Origin: Corynebacterium glucuronolyticum | Lineage (GTDB): Bacteria > Actinomycetota > Actinomycetes > Mycobacteriales > Mycobacteriaceae | NCBI GenBank assembly: GCA_022772305.1 | Contig: JALFAQ010000045.1 | Span: forward strand, 1 to 64,000 | Direction: 5' to 3' | Length of the DNA stretch: 64,000 bases | Shown here: one piece after another, positions 18,917 through 25,708 of the stretch | How positions within the stretch are numbered: position 1 is the first letter of the stretch | Layout of the letters: each line of letters begins with the position of its first letter | Position numbers and translations under genes: made by a program | The notes under the pieces: generated by a model | Databases searched by the model: none | What the model was told of the DNA's origin: nothing | What the model saw: only the letters and a program-made list of their open reading frames with translations

Positions 18917-20466
18917 TGGATCTTTCAACCACAGCAGGAAAGCTCGCCGACCTCCGCGCCCGCCTCGAGCAGGCGAAGGACCCCGGCAGCGAGCGTTCGC
19001 GCGCCAAGCGTGACGCGGCCGGGCTGACCACCCCGCGCCAGCGTATCGACGCGCTGTTGGATAAAGGCTCCTTCGTCGAGGTCGGAGCCCTCGGTCGCAC
19101 GCCTGGCGATCCGGACGCCCCGTACTCCGACGGCGTCGTCACCGGTTACGGTCGCATCGACGGCCGCCCCGTGGTTATCTACGCCCATGACAAGACCGTC
19201 TACGGCGGTTCCGTCGGCATCACCTTCGGCCGCAAGGTCTGCGAGGTCATGGACATGGCCATCAAGGTCGGCTGCCCCGTCATCGGCATCCAGGACTCCG
19301 GCGGCGCTCGCATCCAGGATGCCGTCACCTCGCTCGCCATGTACTCGGAGATCTCCCGCCGCCAGCTGCCGCTGTCCGGTCGCAGTCCGCAAATCTCCAT
19401 CATCATGGGCAAGTGCGCCGGCGGTGCCGTCTACGCCCCGGTGACCACGGACTTTGTGGTCGCCGTCGACGAGCGCGCCGAGATGTACGTCACCGGCCCC
19501 GCCGTCATCAAGGAGGTCACCGGCGAGGAGATCAGCTCCTCTGACCTCGGCTCGGCCCGCCAGCAGGAGCTCAACGGCAACGTCAGCTACGTCGCCTCCT
19601 CGGAGAAGGACGCCTTCAACTACGTCCACGATCTCCTCGACTTCCTGCCCACGACCTGCTTCGATGAGCCGCCGCGCTGGGCCGCCCCGGCCGACGATGA
19701 GCTCGACTCTCCCGCTCTGGACTCCTTCATGCCCGACGATACGAACGCCGGCTATGACATGACGGATCTCCTCGGCAAGCTTTTCGACGACGATAATGTC
19801 CTGCAAATTCAGGAGAACTTCGCCCCCAATCTCATCACCGCTTTCGCGCGTGTCGACGGCCGGTCGGTCGGCGTTGTAGCCAACAACCCCATGCACTCCG
19901 CCGGTTGTATCGACGCCGATGCCGCCGACAAGGGTGCCCGCTTCATCCAGATTTGCGACGCCTACAACATCCCCCTCATCTTTGTTGTCGACACTCCCGG
20001 CTACATGCCCGGCGTTCAGCAGGAGAAGGTCGGCCTCATCCACCGCGGCGCGAAGCTCGCCTACGAGATGGTCAACGCCACCGTCCCCAAGATCGCCCTC
20101 ATCGTCCGCAAGGCCTACGGCGGTGCCTACGCAGTCATGGGTTCTAAGAACCTCTCCGGCGACTTCAACATGGCCTGGCCGACCGCCCAGGTCGCCGTCA
20201 TGGGTTCGTCTGCCGCCGTCGTCATGATCCAGGGCAAACAGCTCGCCAAGATCGAGGATGAGAAGCAGCGCGCCCACATGAAGAAGGTCTTCATGGACTT
20301 TTACGACGAAAACATGACCTCCCCCTACGTCGCCGCCGAGCGTGGCTACATCGACCGCATGATCCAGCCTCGCGACACCCGCCTCGAGCTCCGCCGCGCC
20401 GTCCGCCAGCTCGACTCCAAGGTCGAAATCCGTGTCGATAAGAAGCGCTCCATCTCCCCGATGTAG
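18916..20466 (+). CDS. accD3: Acyl-CoA carboxylase beta subunit (carboxyltransferase) for mycolate synthesis
   Basis: 516 residues; its ATG overlaps the last base of the pks13 stop, so the two are coupled. Full carboxyltransferase architecture: N-half crotonase-like fold with SGGARIQDA (about residues 128-136) and GKCAGGAVYAP (about 164-174), and C-half with DTPGYMPG near residue 357 and KAYGGAYAVMG near 397-407. It carboxylates the C16-type acyl-CoA that becomes the alpha branch of corynomycolate, working with the AccA/biotin subunit and other AccD/AccE partners encoded elsewhere. Position and role match C. glutamicum accD3 and M. tuberculosis accD4. Confidence 0.92.
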   Translation: MDLSTTAGKLADLRARLEQAKDPGSERSRAKRDAAGLTTPRQRIDALLDKGSFVEVGALGRTPGDPDAPYSDGVVTGYGRIDGRPVVIYAHDKTVYGGSVGITFGRKVCEVMDMAIKVGCPVIGIQDSGGARIQDAVTSLAMYSEISRRQLPLSGRSPQISIIMGKCAGGAVYAPVTTDFVVAVDERAEMYVTGPAVIKEVTGEEISSSDLGSARQQELNGNVSYVASSEKDAFNYVHDLLDFLPTTCFDEPPRWAAPADDELDSPALDSFMPDDTNAGYDMTDLLGKLFDDDNVLQIQENFAPNLITAFARVDGRSVGVVANNPMHSAGCIDADAADKGARFIQICDAYNIPLIFVVDTPGYMPGVQQEKVGLIHRGAKLAYEMVNATVPKIALIVRKAYGGAYAVMGSKNLSGDFNMAWPTAQVAVMGSSAAVVMIQGKQLAKIEDEKQRAHMKKVFMDFYDENMTSPYVAAERGYIDRMIQPRDTRLELRRAVRQLDSKVEIRVDKKRSISPM

Positions 20467-20469
20467 CGG

Positions 20470-20498
20470 TTGAATGTTGAACCCTTTCCCGTTACACT
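20470..20498 (+). promoter_or_regulatory. Strong promoter of the 35-residue peptide gene
   Basis: TTGAAT (-35, 20470-20475), exactly 17 bases, then TACACT (-10, 20493-20498). It starts only three bases after the accD stop, so the next gene has its own promoter. The best-formed promoter I see in this window. Confidence 0.7.
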
Positions 20499-20532
20499 GT
20501 CCTACGTTATTAATCCTGGGAGGAGAACAATT

Positions 20533-20640
20533 ATGCTGAGCACCGCTCTTGACCTCGTCGGAGACATCCTGACGTTCATTGGTACCCTGTGGCCGAACTA
20601 CATTGCCCCGGCCCTTGGCATTAACCTCGGTTCCTCCTAA
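20533..20640 (+). CDS. 35-residue hydrophobic acidic peptide, PorA/PorH-like candidate
   Basis: A 35-codon gene (MLSTALDLVGDILTFIG at the start, NYIAPALG in the middle, NLGSS at the end) with an excellent ribosome site GGGAGGAGAAC, its own promoter and a strong terminator. It has no Lys, Arg, His or Cys, two Asp (net -2), many Leu/Ile/Gly, one Trp-Pro, and a C-terminal Ser pair. It has no signal peptide. Corynebacterial cell-wall channel peptides PorA and PorH and the small protein ProtX are likewise very short, signal-less, helical and O-mycoloylated on Ser. Its position right after the mycolate synthesis operon fits. No family match was made by search; the porin-like role is inference, while the existence of an expressed gene is well supported. 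Confidence 0.75.
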   Translation: MLSTALDLVGDILTFIGTLWPNYIAPALGINLGSS

Positions 20641-20652
20641 AAAGGAACCACC

Positions 20653-20696
20653 AAGCGCACCCACTACCCGGTGGGTGCGCTTTTTTCATGCCTGGT
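20653..20696 (+). terminator. Strong terminator of the small peptide gene
   Basis: AAGCGCACCCAC (20653-20664), short loop, GTGGGTGCGCTT then more T: a 12-bp stem whose A and T ends also make it function on the opposite strand. It would end transcripts of both the peptide gene and the convergent gene at 20787. Confidence 0.9.
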
Positions 20697-20786
20697 CACG
20701 GGACCGCAATGTGGGCAGTGTTAGCTACTTTTGCGTGCGCGGATGCGCCCCCTGGTGAGGGGTGTGCGTTGTGGTTTGTTGGGGGA

Positions 20787-21200
20787 TTATGCGTTTTCTC
20801 GTTCGACCATTTTCTTGGCGAGCCTGATGGCACCGCCTTGGGCACACGGGTGCATGTTCAGTTTCGGCGCCCCGCCGAAGGCAGGCACCCACATGTCCAA
20901 CCCGTCGATCTGCCACGCCTTGTTCTTATCCTTCAGCTTGCGGACATACGACTCAATGAGGTCGAGTGTTTCCAGATTGTGCCTATTGCCGATGGCGGCA
21001 TCCCGGCACGTTTTCTGTTTGCTGGTGGCTGTGGTGGTGCCAAAGTAGATTCCTGCCAGGCGGTGAATCTGCTTGCCTAAGGCCGGCCCCGCACCATGTT
21101 TGACCAGTTGTGTCACCGACAGTTTCTGGTACGGCTCAAGAATACGGGTGACCGTTTGCGAGTACAAGGTAAGAAAACCAAACCCCCGAGATGTATCCAT
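20787..21200 (-). CDS. Hypothetical protein, possible N-terminal fragment of a DUF222/HNH-type protein
   Basis: About 137 residues from the ATG at 21200; in-frame starts upstream (21212, 21239) are possible. The segment TLYSQTVTRILEPYQKLSV, followed by IYFGTTTATSKQ and NLETLDLIESYVRKL, recalls from memory the N-terminus of corynebacterial DUF222 (13E12-type) proteins that carry an HNH nuclease domain later, but here the protein ends shortly after (VPAFGGAPKLNMHP, VERENA) without any HNH motif. It is therefore either a truncated relic or a family I do not know. It lies downstream of cobK on the same strand, at the junction between the mycolate locus and the cob/pup block. Confidence 0.45.
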   Translation of the reverse strand: MDTSRGFGFLTLYSQTVTRILEPYQKLSVTQLVKHGAGPALGKQIHRLAGIYFGTTTATSKQKTCRDAAIGNRHNLETLDLIESYVRKLKDKNKAWQIDGLDMWVPAFGGAPKLNMHPCAQGGAIRLAKKMVERENA

Positions 21201-21264
21201 ACCCCGCACCATAACGGTGCCGAAGGCACCCCGCAGCACACTACGGGGATAAAGACACCCCCAA

Positions 21265-21987
21265 TTATGAAAGTGCAGCTACAGCTTCAGCGGCGGAGTG
21301 GACGAGGGTGCCGCCTTTGGGAAGTGGCGGGCGATGCACGATGATGACGGGGATCCCGAGTTCATGGGCGGCCTCGAGCTTGGCGTGTGTGAGCGCGCCA
21401 CCGGAGTTCTTGGTCACGAGTGCTTCTACGCCGTTGGCGGAAAGAAGTTCCTTTTCGCCCTCCACGGTGAACGGGCCGCGGGACAAGATAATCGAATGCT
21501 TCGGAGGAAGTGCGACCTCGGGATTGTCCACGCAGCGGATGATGAACTGCGTGGAATCGTAGGGGGCGAAGCTGGCGAGTTTTTGCCGTCCAATGGTGAG
21601 AAGGACCGTCGAGAACTGCGCGGCCTCGCGCGCAGCATCGTCCATGGTGGGCACCTCGATCCACTGCTCCCCCGGTTGTTTCTTCCATGCGGGGCGGTGC
21701 AGGTGGATAAGCGGGGTGCCGGCTGCCTTACAGGCCGTCGCGGCGGAGAAGGAGATCTTTTCTGCGAAAGGGTGCGTGGCATCGATGAGGACATCGATGG
21801 CATGGTCGTTGATCCAGGCGGTGAGCCCCTCGGGGCCACCGAAGCCACCGATGCGTACCTGGCCCACAGGGAGGGCGGGGTTTTTCACGCGGCCGGCGAG
21901 CGAGCTGATGACGTTGTCGCCACGGTCAACGAGGAGTTTTGCGAGGTCGCGGGCCTCCCTCGTACCACCGAGGATCAGTGCACGCAT
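21265..21987 (-). CDS. cobK: Precorrin-6A reductase CobK/CbiJ
   Basis: 240 residues. It reduces the macrocycle of precorrin-6A (NADPH-dependent) in corrin synthesis. The N-terminal nucleotide-binding segment ALILGGTREARDLAKLL, the central DVLIDATHPFAEKIS (about residues 66-80), RPAWKK and the late TKNSGG-x-T-x-x-K-x-x-A pattern (about 193-207) are characteristic. It overlaps the end of cobM by 13 bases and is the last cob gene of a pepQ-cobL-cobM-cobK run. Only these three cob genes are here, so a complete corrin pathway cannot be claimed from this window. Confidence 0.9.
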   Translation of the reverse strand: MRALILGGTREARDLAKLLVDRGDNVISSLAGRVKNPALPVGQVRIGGFGGPEGLTAWINDHAIDVLIDATHPFAEKISFSAATACKAAGTPLIHLHRPAWKKQPGEQWIEVPTMDDAAREAAQFSTVLLTIGRQKLASFAPYDSTQFIIRCVDNPEVALPPKHSIILSRGPFTVEGEKELLSANGVEALVTKNSGGALTHAKLEAAHELGIPVIIVHRPPLPKGGTLVHSAAEAVAALS

Positions 21988-22748
21988 GGTATGGTCCTCC
22001 CGTGTTCGTCGCGGGGACGGTCGTCGGAGTAGAGGAAGCTGTCCGGGAATTGGGTAGCGGAGAGGACCTTCCCGACGATGATGACGGCGGTTCGGGTGAT
22101 CTCTGCGGCGGCGATGTCCTCGGCTAGCTTGCCGACGGTCGTACGTACCACCTGCTCATTGTCCCGGGACGCGTATGCAACCACGGCGACGGGGCAATCC
22201 ACCCCGTAGTTGGGCGTGAGCTCATCGGCAACGCGCTGCGCATCGTGGGCCGCGAGGTGGATGACGAGGGTGGCACCGGACTTGCCCAGCGTGTCCAGGT
22301 CCTCGCCCTCGGGCATTTTCGACGCGCGTCCGGATACGCGAGTGAGGATCACCGTCTGCCCGACCGTCGGGACAGTGAGCTCGTGCCCGAGCGAGGCCGC
22401 TGCTGCGGCGAAGGCGGGGACGCCAGGAACGACCTCGTAGTCGATGCCCATCTCCGTCAGACGTCGCACCTGCTCAGCAAGCGCGGAATAGACGGAGGGA
22501 TCCCCGGATTGGAGACGCAGCACGTCAATGCCCTTGTCGTGGTAGGAGGAGATGGTCTCCATGATCGTGTCGAGAGGCATCCGCGCCGTGTTGATGAGGT
22601 CGCAGCCCTCCGGGGTGGACTCGAGGACGCTTTCCGGCACGATGGAGCCGGCATACATGACGACCTGCGCGTTGCGGATGAGCTTGTCTGCACGCACGGT
22701 CAGGAGATCGGCGGCACCAGGACCGGCACCGATGAAATAAACAGTCAT
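21975..22748 (-). CDS. cobM: Precorrin-4 C11-methyltransferase CobM
   Basis: 257 residues from the ATG at 22748 (MTVYFIGAGPGAADLLTVR), the canonical family start; the open frame extends 11 codons upstream into cobL. It transfers a methyl group from S-adenosylmethionine to C11 of precorrin-4. The tetrapyrrole-methylase signatures are visible: GAGPGAADLLT (residues 7-17), VMYAGSIVP (about 30-38), RLQSGDPSVYSA (about 80-91) and YEVVPGVPAFAAAAA (about 105-119). It starts within three bases of the cobL stop and overlaps cobK. Confidence 0.93.
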   Translation of the reverse strand: MTVYFIGAGPGAADLLTVRADKLIRNAQVVMYAGSIVPESVLESTPEGCDLINTARMPLDTIMETISSYHDKGIDVLRLQSGDPSVYSALAEQVRRLTEMGIDYEVVPGVPAFAAAAASLGHELTVPTVGQTVILTRVSGRASKMPEGEDLDTLGKSGATLVIHLAAHDAQRVADELTPNYGVDCPVAVVAYASRDNEQVVRTTVGKLAEDIAAAEITRTAVIIVGKVLSATQFPDSFLYSDDRPRDEHGRTIPCVH

Positions 22749-22750
22749 TG

Positions 22751-23947
22751 CTAACTTTCTAGATCTTTTTCTGCCACCCACTGGATGACGGGGAGGGCAG
22801 GTTGAAGCGTGGTGAATCGGCCGATAGGGTGATGTTTAGCGATACTCACACTGGTCAGTTCACCTCCGAATTGCTTGCAGAGGTCGACGAGCCGGCCGAC
22901 GGATTCGAGAGTCACCGCGTGTGCGACGATCCTTCCCCCGGGGCGAAGCGCAGCGTAAGCAGCATCGACCATGGCCTCATCGCTGAGTCCACCACCGATG
23001 AAGACGGCATCGGGACGCTCGTCGAGAGCAGCGATGGACGAACCCGCATCGCCTAACGAGACAACGACCCGGCGGGAAACACCCAGGCGGGTGGTGTTAT
23101 CCGCGATGCGGTCGGCGCGCTCCCTATTGCGCTCGAAAACGCGGGCGCTGGTTCCCGGCGTGGAACGGCAGAATTCGATCGCAATGGACCCTGCTCCCCC
23201 GCCAATATCCCACAGATGCTGGTTCGGGCGCGGGCGCAGCGCTGTGACGCCGTGGACGCGAACGCCTTGTTTGGTCAACTGGCCGTCGTTGAGAAACGTA
23301 TCGTCGACAAGCCCAGGAAGCGTCGACTCGCAGGGGCCGGCTGGCTCGACGGCGGTGACCACGAGCGACGAGCCGGGCGTAGGCGGGTTGGCGGCCGTGC
23401 CAGATGTGATGGTCTCGTCGGGGCCACCGAGTTCGGAAAGCGCGGTGAGGCGCGAGGTAGCGTAGGGCGCGCCGAGCGCAGAGCCCACGACGGAGGGATC
23501 ACCGAGGACGAGGAACGGCCGGCCGGCCTGGGCCAAGGGCACAACCTCGTCGGGATGGCTCGTAGTCAAGCTGACCACGGGGGTCGATTCCACCGTCCAG
23601 CCGAGCCGCGCGCAGGCGAGCGTTGCCGAGGAGACGTGCGGGATGACGGTCGCGGGCGCATTCGGGAGAACGCGGCGGATTGTCGTACCCACCCCGTGGA
23701 ACATGGGGTCGCCCGAGGCCAGCACAGTAACCGAGGCATCCGCGGGAAAAGAGCCGAACAGATCGGCAAGACCCGGGGCGAGAGGCCGCGGCCATGTGTG
23801 GCGATCGGCGTGGGCGTTGAGGGAGGAGTCCACCATTGCCAGGTGGCGCTCACCGCCGACGAGGACATCGGCGTTGTGAACGGCTTCCAGGGCAGTACGG
23901 CTCAGACCGTCGGTGCCATCGCACCCTATGCCGACGATGGTGATCAT
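22751..23947 (-). CDS. cobL: Precorrin-6Y C5,15-methyltransferase (decarboxylating) CobL
   Basis: 398 residues from the ATG at 23947, which overlaps the upstream peptidase stop as ATGA. Bifunctional CobL: an N-terminal tetrapyrrole methylase (MITIVGIGCDGTDGLS, then LASGDPMFHGVG near residues 78-89) and a C-terminal SAM methyltransferase/decarboxylase (LWDIGGGAGSIAIEF at about 243-257, then AVFIGGGLSD). It methylates C5 and C15 and removes the acetate carboxyl at C12. Full length, both domains intact. Confidence 0.93.
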   Translation of the reverse strand: MITIVGIGCDGTDGLSRTALEAVHNADVLVGGERHLAMVDSSLNAHADRHTWPRPLAPGLADLFGSFPADASVTVLASGDPMFHGVGTTIRRVLPNAPATVIPHVSSATLACARLGWTVESTPVVSLTTSHPDEVVPLAQAGRPFLVLGDPSVVGSALGAPYATSRLTALSELGGPDETITSGTAANPPTPGSSLVVTAVEPAGPCESTLPGLVDDTFLNDGQLTKQGVRVHGVTALRPRPNQHLWDIGGGAGSIAIEFCRSTPGTSARVFERNRERADRIADNTTRLGVSRRVVVSLGDAGSSIAALDERPDAVFIGGGLSDEAMVDAAYAALRPGGRIVAHAVTLESVGRLVDLCKQFGGELTSVSIAKHHPIGRFTTLQPALPVIQWVAEKDLES

Positions 23948-25065
23948 GCGCGCGGGGTGTTGTTCAGGCGCTCGCAACCATCGGAGGTGACCACGACAAT
24001 GTCCTCGATTCGTGCGCCGACGTTGCCCTCCAGGTAGATGCCGGGCTCGACGGAGAAGGCCATGCCTTCCTCCAACGGCAGGTCGTTGCCGGCAATGATG
24101 AATGGATCCTCGTGCTCGGACAGACCGATGCCGTGGCCGGTGCGGTGGAAGTAGGCATCGCCGTAGCCAGCCTCCCCGATGATGTCGCGGGCGACGGCAT
24201 CGATATACTCGGCAGTTACACCGGGCTTAATCGCCTTGACAGCCTCCTCCTGGGCGCGCTGCAGCACGGGGATGAACTTCTTGTAGTCGTCGCTCGGCTC
24301 GGCACCGGGGACAACAAAGGTGCGGGTGCAGTCGGAGTGGTATCCCGGGCCGACGGTGCCACCGAGATCCACGACCACGACATCGCCCTTTTCCAGGACG
24401 CGGTCGGAATAATCATGGTGCGGGTTCGCGCCGTTGGGGCCGGAGCCAACGATGATGAAGTCGACCACGTCGTGACCTTCGAGGATGAGCTTCTCAATAT
24501 CAGCAGCCACCTCGCGCTCCGTGCGACCTGCGACGAGCAGCTCAGGAACCTTGTAGAAGACCTTGTCGATGGCCTTAGCGGCGGTGCGCAGCCACTCGAT
24601 TTCCTCCGGATCCTTGCGCATGAACAGTTCCTTGAGCACGGTCGTCGCCAGGACGAAAGAGGCCTTGGGCAGTTTCTCCCGCAGCTTGAACAGGTGATCG
24701 GCGGTAATGGAGGAGCCGATACCCACCTGGCCGGTCACGCCTCCGCCGAGAATGTCCGCGGCTAGTGCGTAGGGATCTTCCCCATCGGCCCAGCCGGCGA
24801 TGTCGATATCCATTTGTCCGACCGGTGAGCGGTTGAGCTCGCCTTTATCCACGCCGGGTGCCACGAGGCGGGAGGTACCGTCTGCAGAGATGACGAGCGC
24901 GGTGAAGCGCTCATGGGAGGAAATCCAGCTGCCGGTGAGATAGGCCAGCTCGGGGCCGGTGCCGATGATGATGCCGGCGAGCTCGCGGGCGGTGATCGCT
25001 TCGCGGGCTTGGTCGAGTCGTCTTTGATACACGGAATGGTCGAACGTCTCAGTCATGACTGCCAT
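23944..25065 (-). CDS. pepQ: M24-family Xaa-Pro dipeptidase (PepQ-like)
   Basis: 373 residues from the ATG at 25065 (AGGTGG six bases upstream); the ATG at 25056 is the alternative, while the 418-residue frame runs into the divergent gene. The dinuclear-metal ligands of M24 peptidases are visible: the first Asp in VVVDLGG, the second in HSDCTRTF, His in RTGHGIGLSEHEDP, Glu in VEPGIYLEGNVG and Glu in ARIEDIVVV near the end. The N-terminal creatinase-like domain precedes these. It likely releases proline from dipeptides in the cytoplasm. It heads the run into cobL (ATGA overlap); the metabolic link to corrins is not obvious. Confidence 0.88.
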   Translation of the reverse strand: MAVMTETFDHSVYQRRLDQAREAITARELAGIIIGTGPELAYLTGSWISSHERFTALVISADGTSRLVAPGVDKGELNRSPVGQMDIDIAGWADGEDPYALAADILGGGVTGQVGIGSSITADHLFKLREKLPKASFVLATTVLKELFMRKDPEEIEWLRTAAKAIDKVFYKVPELLVAGRTEREVAADIEKLILEGHDVVDFIIVGSGPNGANPHHDYSDRVLEKGDVVVVDLGGTVGPGYHSDCTRTFVVPGAEPSDDYKKFIPVLQRAQEEAVKAIKPGVTAEYIDAVARDIIGEAGYGDAYFHRTGHGIGLSEHEDPFIIAGNDLPLEEGMAFSVEPGIYLEGNVGARIEDIVVVTSDGCERLNNTPRA

Positions 25066-25105
25066 TTTAGCCACCTGTGGTTGGTCCTCGGCTACCCTGG
25101 TTGGC

Positions 25106-25708
25106 ATGGTGTATCCGTACCTTGTCACATTGTCGGCTGTCAGCCGGTCAGCGGGTTCTACGAACCGCACGACATGTGTGGGTTCGGTCATTGGGCACAA
25201 TCAGACGGGTGCCGTGGTTCTCACGGTGGCCCACTTTTTTGATCACGTCCGCCCGGAGGACACGCGGCTGAGCCTCGATGCGACGGGGACGCATCGCCGG
25301 GCAATGCGGGTGGAGATTATCCCCGGGACGGATCTGGCGCTTGTGGTGACGAATGCCCGCTTTTCCGCGGAGCTGCACCCCTACTATCCCCTGTTGTCAG
25401 CTTCCCCTCTGCGTCCGCTCACCCGCGTTCTCACAGTGGCACGGAATCCAATACCCGGCACGGTGGTCACACCGGTCTGTGTGGGGTTGGGGACGCGAAT
25501 GCGCATCCGAGTGCGTCGCGGCGCTCTCGTCGCCCCGGATCCGGGGCGGAAGGTGCACCTCGGTGACTCCGGCAGCCCGGTGCTTGCCGACGGGCACATC
25601 GTCGGAGTGCAGTCGCTGGTGTTTAATCCCCTCGGGGTGAACACTGGCTTGTCGACGATCGCCTGCGTGCGTCCGCACCTGGCACGCATCGCACGAACGG
25701 TGAGCTAG
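25106..25708 (+). CDS. Trypsin-like (S1) serine protease domain protein without signal peptide
   Basis: 200 residues from the ATG at 25106, 40 bases from the divergent pepQ start. The chymotrypsin-fold triad is complete: His43 in LTVAHFF, Asp76 in GTDLALV, Ser155 in GDSGSPV, followed by GIxG-like HIVGVQSLVF. It is small for an S1 protease, consisting of almost nothing but the catalytic domain, and it starts MVYPYLVTLSAV with no signal peptide, so either it acts in the cytoplasm or the start is misjudged (the frame extends 17 codons upstream without giving a leader). Its last four bases overlap the convergent helY stop. Substrate unknown. Confidence 0.75.
   Translation: MVYPYLVTLSAVSRSAGSTNRTTCVGSVIGHNQTGAVVLTVAHFFDHVRPEDTRLSLDATGTHRRAMRVEIIPGTDLALVVTNARFSAELHPYYPLLSASPLRPLTRVLTVARNPIPGTVVTPVCVGLGTRMRIRVRRGALVAPDPGRKVHLGDSGSPVLADGHIVGVQSLVFNPLGVNTGLSTIACVRPHLARIARTVS

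Noticed and set aside
18925..20664. 579-residue minus-strand frame opposite accD and the small peptide
   Set aside because: Antisense shadow of a full carboxyltransferase.
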